63,985 nt of DNA from Bacteroidales bacterium (GTDB lineage: Bacteria > Bacteroidota > Bacteroidia > Bacteroidales > F082). Numbering within the stretch: the first letter of the stretch is position 1; each line of letters starts with the position of its first letter. Below, one piece after another: positions 25,647 through 33,877 of the stretch. A model generated the notes under the pieces. It worked only from the letters and a program-made list of their open reading frames with translations, did not search any database and was not told where the DNA came from. Both the position numbers and the translations under genes were made by a program. The stretch is taken from positions 1 through 63,985 of the forward strand of contig JANJXG010000118.1 of the NCBI GenBank assembly GCA_024709145.1, written 5' to 3'.

Positions 25647-25812
25647 ATCGCTGAAATAGTTTGCTCTAAGGGTTATTGCAGCTAAGATTGCAGGCTTTCT
25701 GTCAGGTCTGAATAAAAATGAAGCCTGAAGCCATTCCCGGGGGAATGCAAGCTTTGCAGCAAAGATGAAAAACAAGGCCTGAAATATTGTTATCATTGCC
25801 AAAAAAATTGAA

Positions 25813-26205
25813 ATGAGTGAAATCAATCGTTTTCAGTTGAAATTCAAATTCTGGCTCGAAACTGCCGAAGGAGAAAGCCTGATGGGCGAAGGTAAATGGC
25901 TGCTCCTGAAAGCGATCAGAGACACCGGCTCGTTGCAGTCGGCTGTGAAAAAACGCGGATATGCCTATCGTCAGACCTGGGATAACCTGAAGAAACTGGA
26001 AGAAAGACTTGGTTTTCAGCTGATCGAAAAAAGTCGGGGTGGTGAACACGGAGGTTCGACTCGTCTCACCCGTAAAGGCGAGAAGATGGTGGCGTTTTTC
26101 GATCTGCTCTATGCCCAGGCCAATCCTGAACTGGAAAAGCTTTTTCAGGATTTGCTTCAGGAATTGCAGCAGATTTCTGAACCAGAATTGGATTTAGAAA
26201 ATTAA
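25813..26205 (+). CDS. ModE N-terminal-type winged-helix regulator lacking the TOBE/Mop domain
   Basis: 130 residues. The winged helix matches the ModE/LysR type: FWLETAEGESLMGEGKWLLL, then LQSAVKKRGYAYRQTWDNLK (helix-turn-helix) and KSRGGEHGGSTRLTRKGEKM (wing). E. coli ModE is about 262 residues with molybdate-binding TOBE domains at the C-terminus. Here only about 25 acidic residues follow the DNA-binding domain, so metal sensing must be absent or lie elsewhere. It sits between the SUOX-like gene and the TonB receptor operon, both of which carry a ModE-like operator at their starts. No such element was found at its own promoter. Confidence 0.85.
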   Translation: MSEINRFQLKFKFWLETAEGESLMGEGKWLLLKAIRDTGSLQSAVKKRGYAYRQTWDNLKKLEERLGFQLIEKSRGGEHGGSTRLTRKGEKMVAFFDLLYAQANPELEKLFQDLLQELQQISEPELDLEN

Positions 26206-26216
26206 ATATCAATGAC

Positions 26217-28532
26217 TTAAAGCTTATAGGCCAACTCCATTAAAAGAAATCTTCCGGGCCCCACGGCGCCTTTGCTTTCGTAGATTTTTTCGTCCAGGAG
26301 GTTTTGTATGGTCAGGCCAAGATCGAAATGTCTGAAAAACGTACGGCTAAGCTTCAGGTCGAGGGTAAAGGTTGCGGGATATTGGTTGCTTAGCACAATA
26401 TCATCCGTAATATTTTGATCATTGACATACATTTTGCCTGTAAATCTCCCGGTGATGCCTGCATGAACGATGTCAGTGTGAACAAAAGCTGTTGCAGAAA
26501 AGCTGTGTTTGGGCACGTCGGCCAGAAATTTTCCGGTAAGATCCACATATCCGGAAGCCTTTTCTGGTTCAAAACGTTTGATTTTTGAAACCGTGAAGGC
26601 ATAAGCAGCCGAAAGATTTACAAAGCGCCACAGGCTGGCATTGGCCGAAGCTTCAAAACCGTAGATATTGACCTCCGAAATATTGGAACGGATCATGATG
26701 GGCCGGTTACCAAATCCCATGTCGATGCTGTCGCCAGTTGAAACATAATACAGAAAATCATGTCCAACGGAATAGAAAGCGCCAGCCGACAAGCGCAGCG
26801 CATCCCAGGGTTTAAGGTCAGTGCCGATTTCGATGTTATCGAGGTGTTCGGGTTTAAGGTCAGGCCGCGCCACTTTAAACCCGCCGCGTACCCTTCCCGA
26901 CCGACATAAGTCGTCAAGAACGGAGGGTCTGAATCCCCTGCCGTAGCTCAGAAAAACCCTGAAATTGTCCTGAGGCTTGTATTGTGCCGAAAGTCTTGGA
27001 CTCCAGGCTCCCCAATGTTCTCCGGGTAAGTCACTGAACTGATAATGTTCCATAAATTTCGTTTCGGCAGAGGGCTGATGGATCACAAAAGCGCCGTCAT
27101 AGAAACTGGCATCGTCGTAACGCAGGCCGGCGATGAGCTGAAATTTGTCTTCAAAAAAATGCAGCTGATCCTGAACGTAAAATCCGAGAAAACGTATCTT
27201 ACCTTTGTTATCTACCTGATCTGTTGAAGTGTAGTAAATATCTGATGCATCCACAGCACCATGTCGCAAATCAATGCCAGCCGAAAATCTGTGTCTTCCG
27301 GCATTGCGGCTTAGCGAGGTCAGCAAGCCATAATCTTCGCGTACCGAAAGCACATCGTACCAGGTATAGTCATCTTTTTGCCACTCACTCACCCTTTTAT
27401 ACCTTTCGTTCAGGTAAAAGGCAGAGGCATTCCATTCCCAGCCATTTTGCCTGCCAGACAACAGCGCTCTCAGCTGCCAGCTGTCGTGATCGGTGCTGTT
27501 GCCGTATGGCTGATTCACCTTTTCACCGGTTTCGCGCCGGTCGTCAAAAACTGTCACATCCACACTGGCTTCGAATTGTTCAGTTTTATTGTATCCGGCC
27601 CTGAAAGCGAGCATCTTTTCGGCAAAGGAAGAAGGGACGATGTAAGGGTTTGCCTGCTGATCGGCCCATGACTGGGTAATATAACCATCTGAAGCCCTGG
27701 CAAAGGCACCTCCCGACCAGTAAAAACCCGACTGATGCCTTTTGCTTGCAAGCGCCCTGATTCCGCGGGTTTGGTAGGTTCCGTAGCTCAGACCAACAGC
27801 AGCCTGTGTTTTCAGACTTGGTTTTTTTCGGATAATCTGCACGATTCCACCCATGGCATTGCCTCCGTAGAGGGCTGAACCCGGTCCTTTTAGCAACTCC
27901 ACCCGATCAATATCAAGCAAGGAAATCAGGTTCCAGTTCACCGAACCTCCATCAGCTTTGTTCACCGGAACACCATCAACAAGCACCAGTGTCCGGGCTT
28001 GTTCATTGCCTCCCATACCCCGCATGGATACAGTTGATTTGTGGGAAAACAAGCCAAAAGACCGGCTTACCGTAACCCCCGGCAGTAGCGCCAAAACTTC
28101 ATCAACTGAATGGCTTGCTGTTAATTGCAGTTTCTCTGAACTGATAAGTTCGATCCGTCCAGGAAAATCACTGATCTTGTTTTCAGTTCGTGTTGCTGTT
28201 ACAACAACTTCGTTCAACCTAAGTGTTTTTTCGATCAATGCAACATGATTAAGCATTTTCGGGCCGGCTTCTGAAACTTTCAATTCGGTTTGATGGTTCT
28301 CAAACCCAATCGCGGTCACAACAAATTCATAAATACCAGGTTTAACATCATTCAAATTATAATAACCCTCAGCATTGGTGACAGCCACCCATTTTCCAAG
28401 CCTGATGTGAGCGCCTGGTATTGCCTGTCCGGTAGCTTTTTCGCTTACTTTACCTTCAATGTTAACCTGTGCCATCACACTGCCACTTAACAGTAAAAAA
28501 GCGATCAGGACGAAATAACAATGAGTTTTCAT
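26217..28532 (-). CDS. TonB-dependent outer-membrane receptor
   Basis: 771 residues from MKTHCYFVLIAFLLLSG, with a signal peptide (cut near VMAQ-V). A carboxypeptidase-regulatory-like extension (about residues 22-105: VNIEGKVSEKATGQAIPGAH) comes first. A TonB-box-like LNEVVVTATRTENK, plug domain (VDEVLALLPGVTVSRSFG, VLVDGVPVNKADGG, VELLKGPGSALYGGNAMGGI) and a 22-strand barrel ending in Leu follow. NLLDEKIYE is the usual final-strand lead-in. It resembles siderophore, heme and cobalamin receptors rather than SusC. The start overlaps the upstream lipoprotein gene by 4 bp. The substrate is unknown; a ModE-like operator at the head of the operon suggests a molybdenum or tungsten link. Confidence 0.92.
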   Translation of the reverse strand: MKTHCYFVLIAFLLLSGSVMAQVNIEGKVSEKATGQAIPGAHIRLGKWVAVTNAEGYYNLNDVKPGIYEFVVTAIGFENHQTELKVSEAGPKMLNHVALIEKTLRLNEVVVTATRTENKISDFPGRIELISSEKLQLTASHSVDEVLALLPGVTVSRSFGLFSHKSTVSMRGMGGNEQARTLVLVDGVPVNKADGGSVNWNLISLLDIDRVELLKGPGSALYGGNAMGGIVQIIRKKPSLKTQAAVGLSYGTYQTRGIRALASKRHQSGFYWSGGAFARASDGYITQSWADQQANPYIVPSSFAEKMLAFRAGYNKTEQFEASVDVTVFDDRRETGEKVNQPYGNSTDHDSWQLRALLSGRQNGWEWNASAFYLNERYKRVSEWQKDDYTWYDVLSVREDYGLLTSLSRNAGRHRFSAGIDLRHGAVDASDIYYTSTDQVDNKGKIRFLGFYVQDQLHFFEDKFQLIAGLRYDDASFYDGAFVIHQPSAETKFMEHYQFSDLPGEHWGAWSPRLSAQYKPQDNFRVFLSYGRGFRPSVLDDLCRSGRVRGGFKVARPDLKPEHLDNIEIGTDLKPWDALRLSAGAFYSVGHDFLYYVSTGDSIDMGFGNRPIMIRSNISEVNIYGFEASANASLWRFVNLSAAYAFTVSKIKRFEPEKASGYVDLTGKFLADVPKHSFSATAFVHTDIVHAGITGRFTGKMYVNDQNITDDIVLSNQYPATFTLDLKLSRTFFRHFDLGLTIQNLLDEKIYESKGAVGPGRFLLMELAYKL

Positions 28533-29431
28533 TGCTGAATTTTTATTTGGAGTGAAATGGTTCCATCGCTCACTTCGTCGGCATGTTTGATGTTGATAAG
28601 GCCGTATTTTCCATCTTCGGTTCGAAAAGGTACCACGCGGCCACTGTAGGCAAACTTGCACAATCCACTCACATTGCCTGGTTTATAGGTATTTACAAGC
28701 AGGCTGTCGTTAATGGCAGCTTCAAAGGTTTCGGGACTGATCAACTGATTGTCGGAGGTGTAATAGTCGAATGTGGTGGCATTTCGCACAGTCCAGTCAC
28801 CGATGGCCGGATAATGGCCTGTCACCGAGCTGCTGCCTGAATAAGCCGGACAGCAAAGTGTGGGCGACATTACTCCCGAAGTGTAATAAACAAAAGCAAC
28901 AAGGTCGATTTCTGCTTCATGTCCGGCAACCTCTGCTGCGGTGTAGGACGTGCCGGTGTGCAGATCCAGGTATTGTGGAAGTTGCTGATGGTGTTGCATT
29001 CCAAGGTTGATTTCCGGAAAATGAAGAATTTCACCATAAGCTGATCCTTCGCCAAGGAGTACTTCCAGCGTACGGCTCACGGTGTCGCGGTTGGCATTCA
29101 TCACCGTAAAGGACCAAACCTCCCTTTCACGGGCACTTTTGACAGCATTAAAGATGATGTCAAGACCACCTTCTGTGATGTAAAAACCCTTGTCAAGCTC
29201 GGTGATGGTATCATCTTGCAACTGCCGTCTGATGACGAGGTTGGTGAGGGGAGCACTGCCTCCGGTTGCCGTGATCCCAAAGGAAAGTTTCCCGCCTACA
29301 GGCACTTCGCTGCCGTTGACAGTGAAAGTGCCTGTTTTTAAAACAAGCAGTGGTTTCACGGTTGTTTCGGAGGTCTTGCTGCATCCGGCAGCAAAGAACA
29401 GAAGCAAGACCAAAATCAGGAAACGTGGCAT
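28529..29431 (-). CDS. Lipoprotein of the TonB receptor operon (lipoprotein B)
   Basis: 300 residues. Signal peptide with lipobox FAAGC (Cys17). The first half (about 28-130) is an Ig-like beta domain (LLVLKTGTFTVNGSEVPVGG). The second half (about 150-300) is related to the neighbouring lipoprotein A: YLDLHTGTSYTAAEV with IDLVAFVYY, WTVRNATTFDYY and the end EDGKYGLINIKH. An extra Cys-Cys (PTLCCPAY) and a later Cys are not matched in A and may bond or bind a ligand. No catalytic motif is seen. Overlap by 4 bp with the receptor gene suggests coupled synthesis and a surface partner role. Confidence 0.7.
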   Translation of the reverse strand: MPRFLILVLLLFFAAGCSKTSETTVKPLLVLKTGTFTVNGSEVPVGGKLSFGITATGGSAPLTNLVIRRQLQDDTITELDKGFYITEGGLDIIFNAVKSAREREVWSFTVMNANRDTVSRTLEVLLGEGSAYGEILHFPEINLGMQHHQQLPQYLDLHTGTSYTAAEVAGHEAEIDLVAFVYYTSGVMSPTLCCPAYSGSSSVTGHYPAIGDWTVRNATTFDYYTSDNQLISPETFEAAINDSLLVNTYKPGNVSGLCKFAYSGRVVPFRTEDGKYGLINIKHADEVSDGTISLQIKIQQ

Positions 29432-29498
29432 AGCTGCAAGCTTGGGTTGAATGGTTAAAGGGAAGGAATACTTGTTAAAGTGTGAGTACCAGAAGTGA

Positions 29499-30074
29499 TT
29501 ACTTCAGTTTGTATTCAAATTCAACAAAACCTGCAGCACCCTGTTCAACAGCAATCACTTTGAATAAACCGTAAGTTCCGGCAGCCGTTTTAAAAGCGTA
29601 GATATCACCGGTTTTCATATCTTTCTTCTTTCTGTTGCCACTGGTCACGGTCTCATCATAATACCCCTGAATTACCGCATCACCATCTTTGAGCTGATCA
29701 AATTCAGCCACAGTGATTTCCGTAGCCGGATCAGTGAAATAGGTTTGGTTTTTGGTAGTCCAGTTTTCAGGTGCCTGGTCTCCGGTAAAAATGCCGGTGA
29801 TTCCCGTTCCGGGTGCAGCAATGGCAATGTTGTTGCCACCAGCTTCTTCAAAGAAGCAAAGGATGTCGACCTGCGCCTGTTTTCCAAAAGCTTCTGCCAT
29901 AGTAAAGACTGCTTTTTGACTCACCGAAAGGAACCCGCCTGCAGTGGTATTGGCTTGGGCACCAAGTTTGGCAATGTTCTTTTCAGGCGTGTTGTCGTCA
30001 TCTTTTTTGCAGGATGTGAAAATTAATCCGGCTGTAAGCAGCCATAAAAACAAGTGAATCGTTTTGGTTTTCAT
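29499..30074 (-). CDS. Lipoprotein of the TonB receptor operon (lipoprotein A)
   Basis: 191 residues. Signal peptide with lipobox IFTSC (Cys21) followed by KKDDDN, an acidic tail of the kind that directs Bacteroidota lipoproteins to the cell surface. The body (about 45-191) aligns by eye with the C-terminal half of lipoprotein B: FLSVSQKAVFTMAEAF and VDILCFFEE, WTTKNQTYFTD, and AAGTYGLFKVIAVEQG. It is the first gene of the operon, with the ModE-like operator about 20 bp upstream of its start. Unknown family; a ligand-capture role with the receptor is inference. Confidence 0.7.
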   Translation of the reverse strand: MKTKTIHLFLWLLTAGLIFTSCKKDDDNTPEKNIAKLGAQANTTAGGFLSVSQKAVFTMAEAFGKQAQVDILCFFEEAGGNNIAIAAPGTGITGIFTGDQAPENWTTKNQTYFTDPATEITVAEFDQLKDGDAVIQGYYDETVTSGNRKKKDMKTGDIYAFKTAAGTYGLFKVIAVEQGAAGFVEFEYKLK

Positions 30075-30094
30075 GTTTCAATTTAATTTTTAAC

Positions 30095-30118
30095 CGTTAT
30101 GATTTTTTTGCATATCGC
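30095..30118. promoter_or_regulatory. ModE-like operator 2
   Basis: CGTTATG (30095-30101), N8, GCATATCGC (30110-30118): the same halves and spacing as the element at 25373-25396, which is 4.7 kb away, in the same orientation relative to the gene. It precedes the lipoprotein-lipoprotein-TonB receptor operon. Confidence 0.6.
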
Positions 30119-30157
30119 TTGCAAAGAAAAGCATTTTCGATGCATCCGGCAAGTATG

Positions 30158-30173
30158 TGTGAAATATTTCACA
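30158..30173. promoter_or_regulatory. CRP-type palindrome TGTGAAATATTTCACA
   Basis: Perfect 16-bp palindrome fitting the TGTGA-N6-TCACA consensus of CRP/FNR-family regulators. It lies between the divergent lipoprotein A and DUF819 genes. Its centre is about 78 bp upstream of the predicted DUF819 transcription start. Confidence 0.5.
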
Positions 30174-30205
30174 AAAACATCATCCCTTATAAAAGGAAAG
30201 TGTGT

Positions 30206-30239
30206 TTTGTTATTTGAAAAGAAAGCTGTTATATATTTG
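30206..30239 (+). promoter_or_regulatory. Promoter TTTG-N22-TATATTTG of the DUF819 gene
   Basis: Exact -7 box TATATTTG (30232-30239) and TTTG at 30206-30209, giving a leader of about 12 nt to the ATG at 30256. The spacer is slightly long. Confidence 0.5.
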
Positions 30240-30255
30240 CCTATTTACTTCAAGT

Positions 30256-31518
30256 ATGGACATCACACTCATAGCGCTGGCACTGTTTTATGTGCTTACC
30301 CCGATTTTAATCCTGCATTTATGTCATCGTTTTCCATTTGTCAACAAACTTGGCTCGGTGATCATTGCTTATCTGATTGGTTTGTTGTTGGGAAACATCG
30401 GACTGTTACCCGGAATGGGCACTGTGCTCAATGAGTATATGTTGTTGCATCCCAAGGCATCGGAGCAGGAGATAGCGTCATTGTTGGCAGCAGGCGACAT
30501 TTCGGCTGGACAGTTTCTGGCTTTCAAAATCTATAAACTGCGCGACCTGTTGATGAGTATAACCATTTTGCTGGCCATACCACTTATTTTATTTTCGGCT
30601 GATATGCGTCAGTGGGGTAAAATGGCAGGCAAAAACCTGGTTGCGTTACTCACCGGCATCGCATCGGTGGTAGTAGTGGTGGTAGCCGGTTTTTTTATTT
30701 TCAGGGGTTTTGGAATGCATGATCTTTGGAAGGTATCGGGCATGCTGGTTGGTGTTTATACGGGAGGCACACCCAACTTGGCTTCACTAAAAATGATGCT
30801 CGATGTCGACGCCAACACCTATATTCTCACGCATACCTACGACCTGATTATTGGCGTGGTTTATCTTTCGTTTTTAATGAGTATCGGTCAGCGGTTGTTC
30901 AATAAATTTCTTCCTGTTTATCCTTACCGACAGGACGATGTACGCATCCGTGATCTGGACGGGAAAGACCCTTTCTGGGGCATTTTCCGCAGACCTGTTT
31001 TTGTGCCTCTTCTCAAAGCTTACGGGCTTGCGCTGCTTATTTTTGGCGTTGCGGCAGGACTCAGCATGCTTGCACCAGACCATCTGACCATGGTTGTCGT
31101 GATTTTGAGCATCACCACGCTTGGCCTGCTGGCTTCACTTTTACGTTCGATCAACAGGATTGAAAAAACTTTTGAATCGGGTATGTATCTTATCCTTATC
31201 TTCAGTCTGGTAGTATCGTCAATGGCAGATATTCGCAATTTTGCAGGAATTACACCCGGTTTGTTTGCCTATGTGACGATGGCAGTTTTTGGTTCACTGG
31301 CCTTGCAGGTGCTGTTAGCACGCGTTTTTAAAATTGATTCCGACACTGTAATCATCACAAGCACTGCAATGATTTGCAGTCCGCCTTTTGTTCCGGTAGT
31401 GGCAGGTGCGCTGAAAAACAAGGACATTATCGTACCCGGCATCACAATGGGTATTATTGGCTATGTGGTTGGAAATTATCTGGGATACCTGATTGCCCAT
31501 TTCCTGAAGATGATGTAA
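30256..31518 (+). CDS. DUF819-family membrane protein
   Basis: 420 residues from MDITLIALALFYVL, with 11 or 12 membrane helices. An upstream in-frame start at 30202 would lie before the -7 box. Family features: NKLGSVIIAYLIGLLLGNIG near the start, VGVYTGGTPNLASLKMML in the middle, and VITSTAMICSPPFVPVVAGA near the end, with the two halves pseudo-symmetric as in bile-acid/Na+ symporter-like folds. The function of DUF819 is not established; a transporter is likely. It is divergent from the ModE-like regulated operon. Confidence 0.82.
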   Translation: MDITLIALALFYVLTPILILHLCHRFPFVNKLGSVIIAYLIGLLLGNIGLLPGMGTVLNEYMLLHPKASEQEIASLLAAGDISAGQFLAFKIYKLRDLLMSITILLAIPLILFSADMRQWGKMAGKNLVALLTGIASVVVVVVAGFFIFRGFGMHDLWKVSGMLVGVYTGGTPNLASLKMMLDVDANTYILTHTYDLIIGVVYLSFLMSIGQRLFNKFLPVYPYRQDDVRIRDLDGKDPFWGIFRRPVFVPLLKAYGLALLIFGVAAGLSMLAPDHLTMVVVILSITTLGLLASLLRSINRIEKTFESGMYLILIFSLVVSSMADIRNFAGITPGLFAYVTMAVFGSLALQVLLARVFKIDSDTVIITSTAMICSPPFVPVVAGALKNKDIIVPGITMGIIGYVVGNYLGYLIAHFLKMM

Positions 31519-31529
31519 ATCGAAACCAA

Positions 31530-32189
31530 TCAGGATTTAAAAGGCTGATCAAATCGTTGATTGAAAGCTTTGTGTTTGCGAAGATTCATGTTCCAGTAGA
31601 AGTTTATCATGAATGATGGTGCAAGTTTCATCATCCATTGCGAAACTTTTGAGAGTCTGTAGGGCTTTGCCATTTTTGCCGTCAGCTGAGGGTCAAATGC
31701 TGTGTGGGTACCAAAATACAAGCCCAGCCGGTAAAAGTCACCGAAGAGTTTTTCCGTCATTCGGGGAGGCATTATCTGAATTCCTTCCACTCCACCCTTG
31801 ATCACCGTACCTAGGTAATCATAACCCAATCTTCGGGTAAATTTTTCGAGATAGGCAGCAAGTGCCACCGAATGAATGGATTCTTTGAAGCCCGACTGGA
31901 CAATGTAACCCACTTTTTTGGTGCCAGGGTAGCCCGACTCATAGAGTTTTTCGAAGAAAGCCTTGACGATAGCCGGCATCGAGTCGGTGTAAAGGGGAAA
32001 AATAAACAATATCACTGTAGCTTTGCCGAAAGCTTCCAGCTGTTCATTTTTGTGCCGTGCCGAAGCCAGGTGGTGCAGTTCAAAAGTCTCGGTCGATGCC
32101 GCTGCGAATCCTTTGAGAAATTCCCCGGCAAGGATGGCTGAGTTGCTTTTTTTGTTGCGGGGCGAGCCGTTATAGATGGTGAATGACAT
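31530..32189 (-). CDS. NAD(P)H-dependent oxidoreductase, flavodoxin-like fold
   Basis: 219 residues. YNGSPRNKKSNSAILAGEF is the FMN-phosphate loop at the N-terminus. FIFPLYTDSMPAIVKAFFEK is the second flavin-contact element of NADPH-dependent FMN reductases. The last 80 residues are a variable, basic helical region (WMMKLAPSFMINFYWNMNLR) that could touch the membrane. No Fe-S Cys motif, unlike its partner. Its start overlaps the upstream flavoprotein gene by 20 bp, so the pair is probably coupled. Substrate unknown. Confidence 0.78.
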   Translation of the reverse strand: MSFTIYNGSPRNKKSNSAILAGEFLKGFAAASTETFELHHLASARHKNEQLEAFGKATVILFIFPLYTDSMPAIVKAFFEKLYESGYPGTKKVGYIVQSGFKESIHSVALAAYLEKFTRRLGYDYLGTVIKGGVEGIQIMPPRMTEKLFGDFYRLGLYFGTHTAFDPQLTAKMAKPYRLSKVSQWMMKLAPSFMINFYWNMNLRKHKAFNQRFDQPFKS

Positions 32190-32724
32190 GGGCTAAATCC
32201 TCCGTTTTTTCTTCATCGATGAGTTTCATAAATCGGATATTGGCGTGAAAGTTGAGTGCAAACCGCTTGTACATTTCGTATACAATTCTCAGGTCATCAT
32301 CGTCGGTTTCGGCTTCTTTTGCCAGCAACAAGCCGAAATCAGGATAACGGTCGTAACGTTTTCGGTGGTGGAGCTCTCCTTCGCGGATGATGATGTAAGG
32401 GTGAAGTAACACAATCAGCCTGTCAGTGATAGTTTTCAGCAGGGCTGAGGTGAAGCCTGCGATCAGTGGGGATGCAAAGATAAAGAAGTCGGAAAGGATC
32501 ACGGCCCTGAAAACCATTTCACCGTCATCATGGTGCACACAGCGGCCCGGTGTTTTCCACCAACAAGTCCAGCAACCAATGCAGTAATGCAGTTTCAGGC
32601 TGTTGAGCTGAATTATTTCGACCTGATGTCCGCTTGTGCTGAGTGTTTCTGCGAGCAATGTAAGCTTTGTCGTCAGCGGGCTTAAACCCGTTTGTGGATC
32701 GCCGTTCAGAATGGTGATACGCAT
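32170..32724 (-). CDS. Flavodoxin-like oxidoreductase with C-x2-C-x2-C-x7-C motif (iron-sulfur flavoprotein type)
   Basis: 184 residues from MRITILNGDPQTGLSPLT (FMN loop). LKLHYCIGCWTCWWKTPGRC holds four Cys spaced as in iron-sulfur flavoproteins that carry a 4Fe-4S cluster, followed by VHHDDGEMVF and FFIFASPLIAGFTSALLK. The reading to 32784 adds 20 residues with no merit. Related proteins shuttle electrons from ferredoxin or NAD(P)H. The next gene encodes a cluster-less paralogue, so the two may act in series or as a complex (inference). Confidence 0.8.
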   Translation of the reverse strand: MRITILNGDPQTGLSPLTTKLTLLAETLSTSGHQVEIIQLNSLKLHYCIGCWTCWWKTPGRCVHHDDGEMVFRAVILSDFFIFASPLIAGFTSALLKTITDRLIVLLHPYIIIREGELHHRKRYDRYPDFGLLLAKEAETDDDDLRIVYEMYKRFALNFHANIRFMKLIDEEKTEDLAHVIHHL

Positions 32725-32927
32725 GTCTGAGAAATTAGGATGTAAAATTGCACATATCAGCTGAAGCAGCCAGCATGGATGCAAAAATTAATATAAAGTG
32801 AATGTCACAACAGTGCCTGTGTAAGTTCTGTTCTGCCTGCTAAGCTATAGCGATGAGGTCTATGTGCCGGAGAAAATCTTATAAAACAAAGTCTGAAAAG
32901 CATAACGCTTGAGAATCAACCTGCGAT

Positions 32928-32935
32928 TAGTTTTG
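32928..32935 (+). promoter_or_regulatory. -7 box (TAGTTTTG) of the DUF2202 gene
   Basis: Exact TAnnTTTG match about 37 nt upstream of the ATG; a TTG at 32909-32911 is 16 nt further up, slightly short for a -33 element. Confidence 0.4.
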
Positions 32936-32972
32936 CCGTGTTAACTTTTTGTTATACTAATACCTATTGAAA

Positions 32973-33785
32973 ATGAAAAAAAGTCTTGTCTTCATGGTTA
33001 TCACAGCGATGATCACCATGATGGTTGCAGTGACCGGCTGCAGCAAAACCGAAACCGAAACTGCCACCGATGCAACAGTGGTTGTTTTGGACAAAAGCGC
33101 TTCCATCACTGCTTTTGATACAGCGCTGGAATCGGAAGTCGGCGTTGAGGGCCTCGAAACCTTGATGCAATGTGCCTACGATTGTTTGAATGCCCTTCCT
33201 GCTGAGGAACTTTCTGCTGCTGAAATAGAGACACTGACCTATGTCAGGGAAGAAGAATACTTGGCGCACGATGTGTATCAGGCGCTTTATGCCCTTTACC
33301 CGGTGCCGGTTTTCAACTTCATTTCCAACAGCGAAAGTCTGCATGCTTATGCCATGAAAGTGCTGCTTGACAAATATAACCTTCCCGATCCTGCTGCTGA
33401 CCATCAGCCAGGTGTGTTTACCAACACACAGATACAACAGCTGTACACTGATCTTGTGGCATTTGGCTCGCAAAGCATCGGAAACGCACTGACGGTTGGA
33501 GCAACCATCGAAGATGTTGACATTGCTGATCTGATTGATCACCTCGAAAACGACATCGACAATCAGGACCTTGGCTATGCCATTGAACTGCTTTACAAGG
33601 GTTCGCGCAACCACATGCGGGCTTTCAATGCTCACCTGGTTTTTCGCAATATCACCTACACACCACAGTATATTTCGCAGGAGCTGTTTGATCAGATTAC
33701 CGGTTCGGCCTGGGAAATTGGTCAGGGATTTTGTGCCTGCCAGTGCTCAGCTACTACCAGTGCAGCTGCAACATTCACCGAATAG
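32973..33785 (+). CDS. DUF2202 ferritin-like domain lipoprotein
   Basis: 270 residues from MKKSLVFMV, a signal peptide with lipobox VTGC. The mature protein has YVREEEYLAHDVYQALYALY, the DUF2202 signature (a ferritin-like four-helix domain with EE and HD metal-ligand-like residues), then SESLHAYAMKVLLDKYNLPD and LLYKGSRNHMRAFNAHL with further His and Glu. The order EE...E..H fits a di-iron ferritin-like site, but iron binding in DUF2202 is not proven. The C-terminus has CACQC, a Cys cluster of unknown role. A terminator follows. Confidence 0.85.
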   Translation: MKKSLVFMVITAMITMMVAVTGCSKTETETATDATVVVLDKSASITAFDTALESEVGVEGLETLMQCAYDCLNALPAEELSAAEIETLTYVREEEYLAHDVYQALYALYPVPVFNFISNSESLHAYAMKVLLDKYNLPDPAADHQPGVFTNTQIQQLYTDLVAFGSQSIGNALTVGATIEDVDIADLIDHLENDIDNQDLGYAIELLYKGSRNHMRAFNAHLVFRNITYTPQYISQELFDQITGSAWEIGQGFCACQCSATTSAAATFTE

Positions 33786-33813
33786 GCATCGTTGTTTTGG
33801 TTCTAATATGTGG

Positions 33814-33841
33814 GGTCGCCTGAAAGGGCGGCCTTTTTTTG
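33814..33841 (+). terminator. Rho-independent terminator of the DUF2202 gene
   Basis: GGTCGCC (33814-33820) pairs with GGCGGCC (33827-33833) with one G-U, then a run of seven or more T. Confidence 0.8.
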
Positions 33842-33877
33842 TGTTGAAACAACCCAAAAAAATGAGGGATAGCAATT

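Noticed and set aside
30202-30255. Longer DUF819 start
   Set aside because: The additional 18 codons overlap the -33/-7 promoter elements, so they would not be transcribed.
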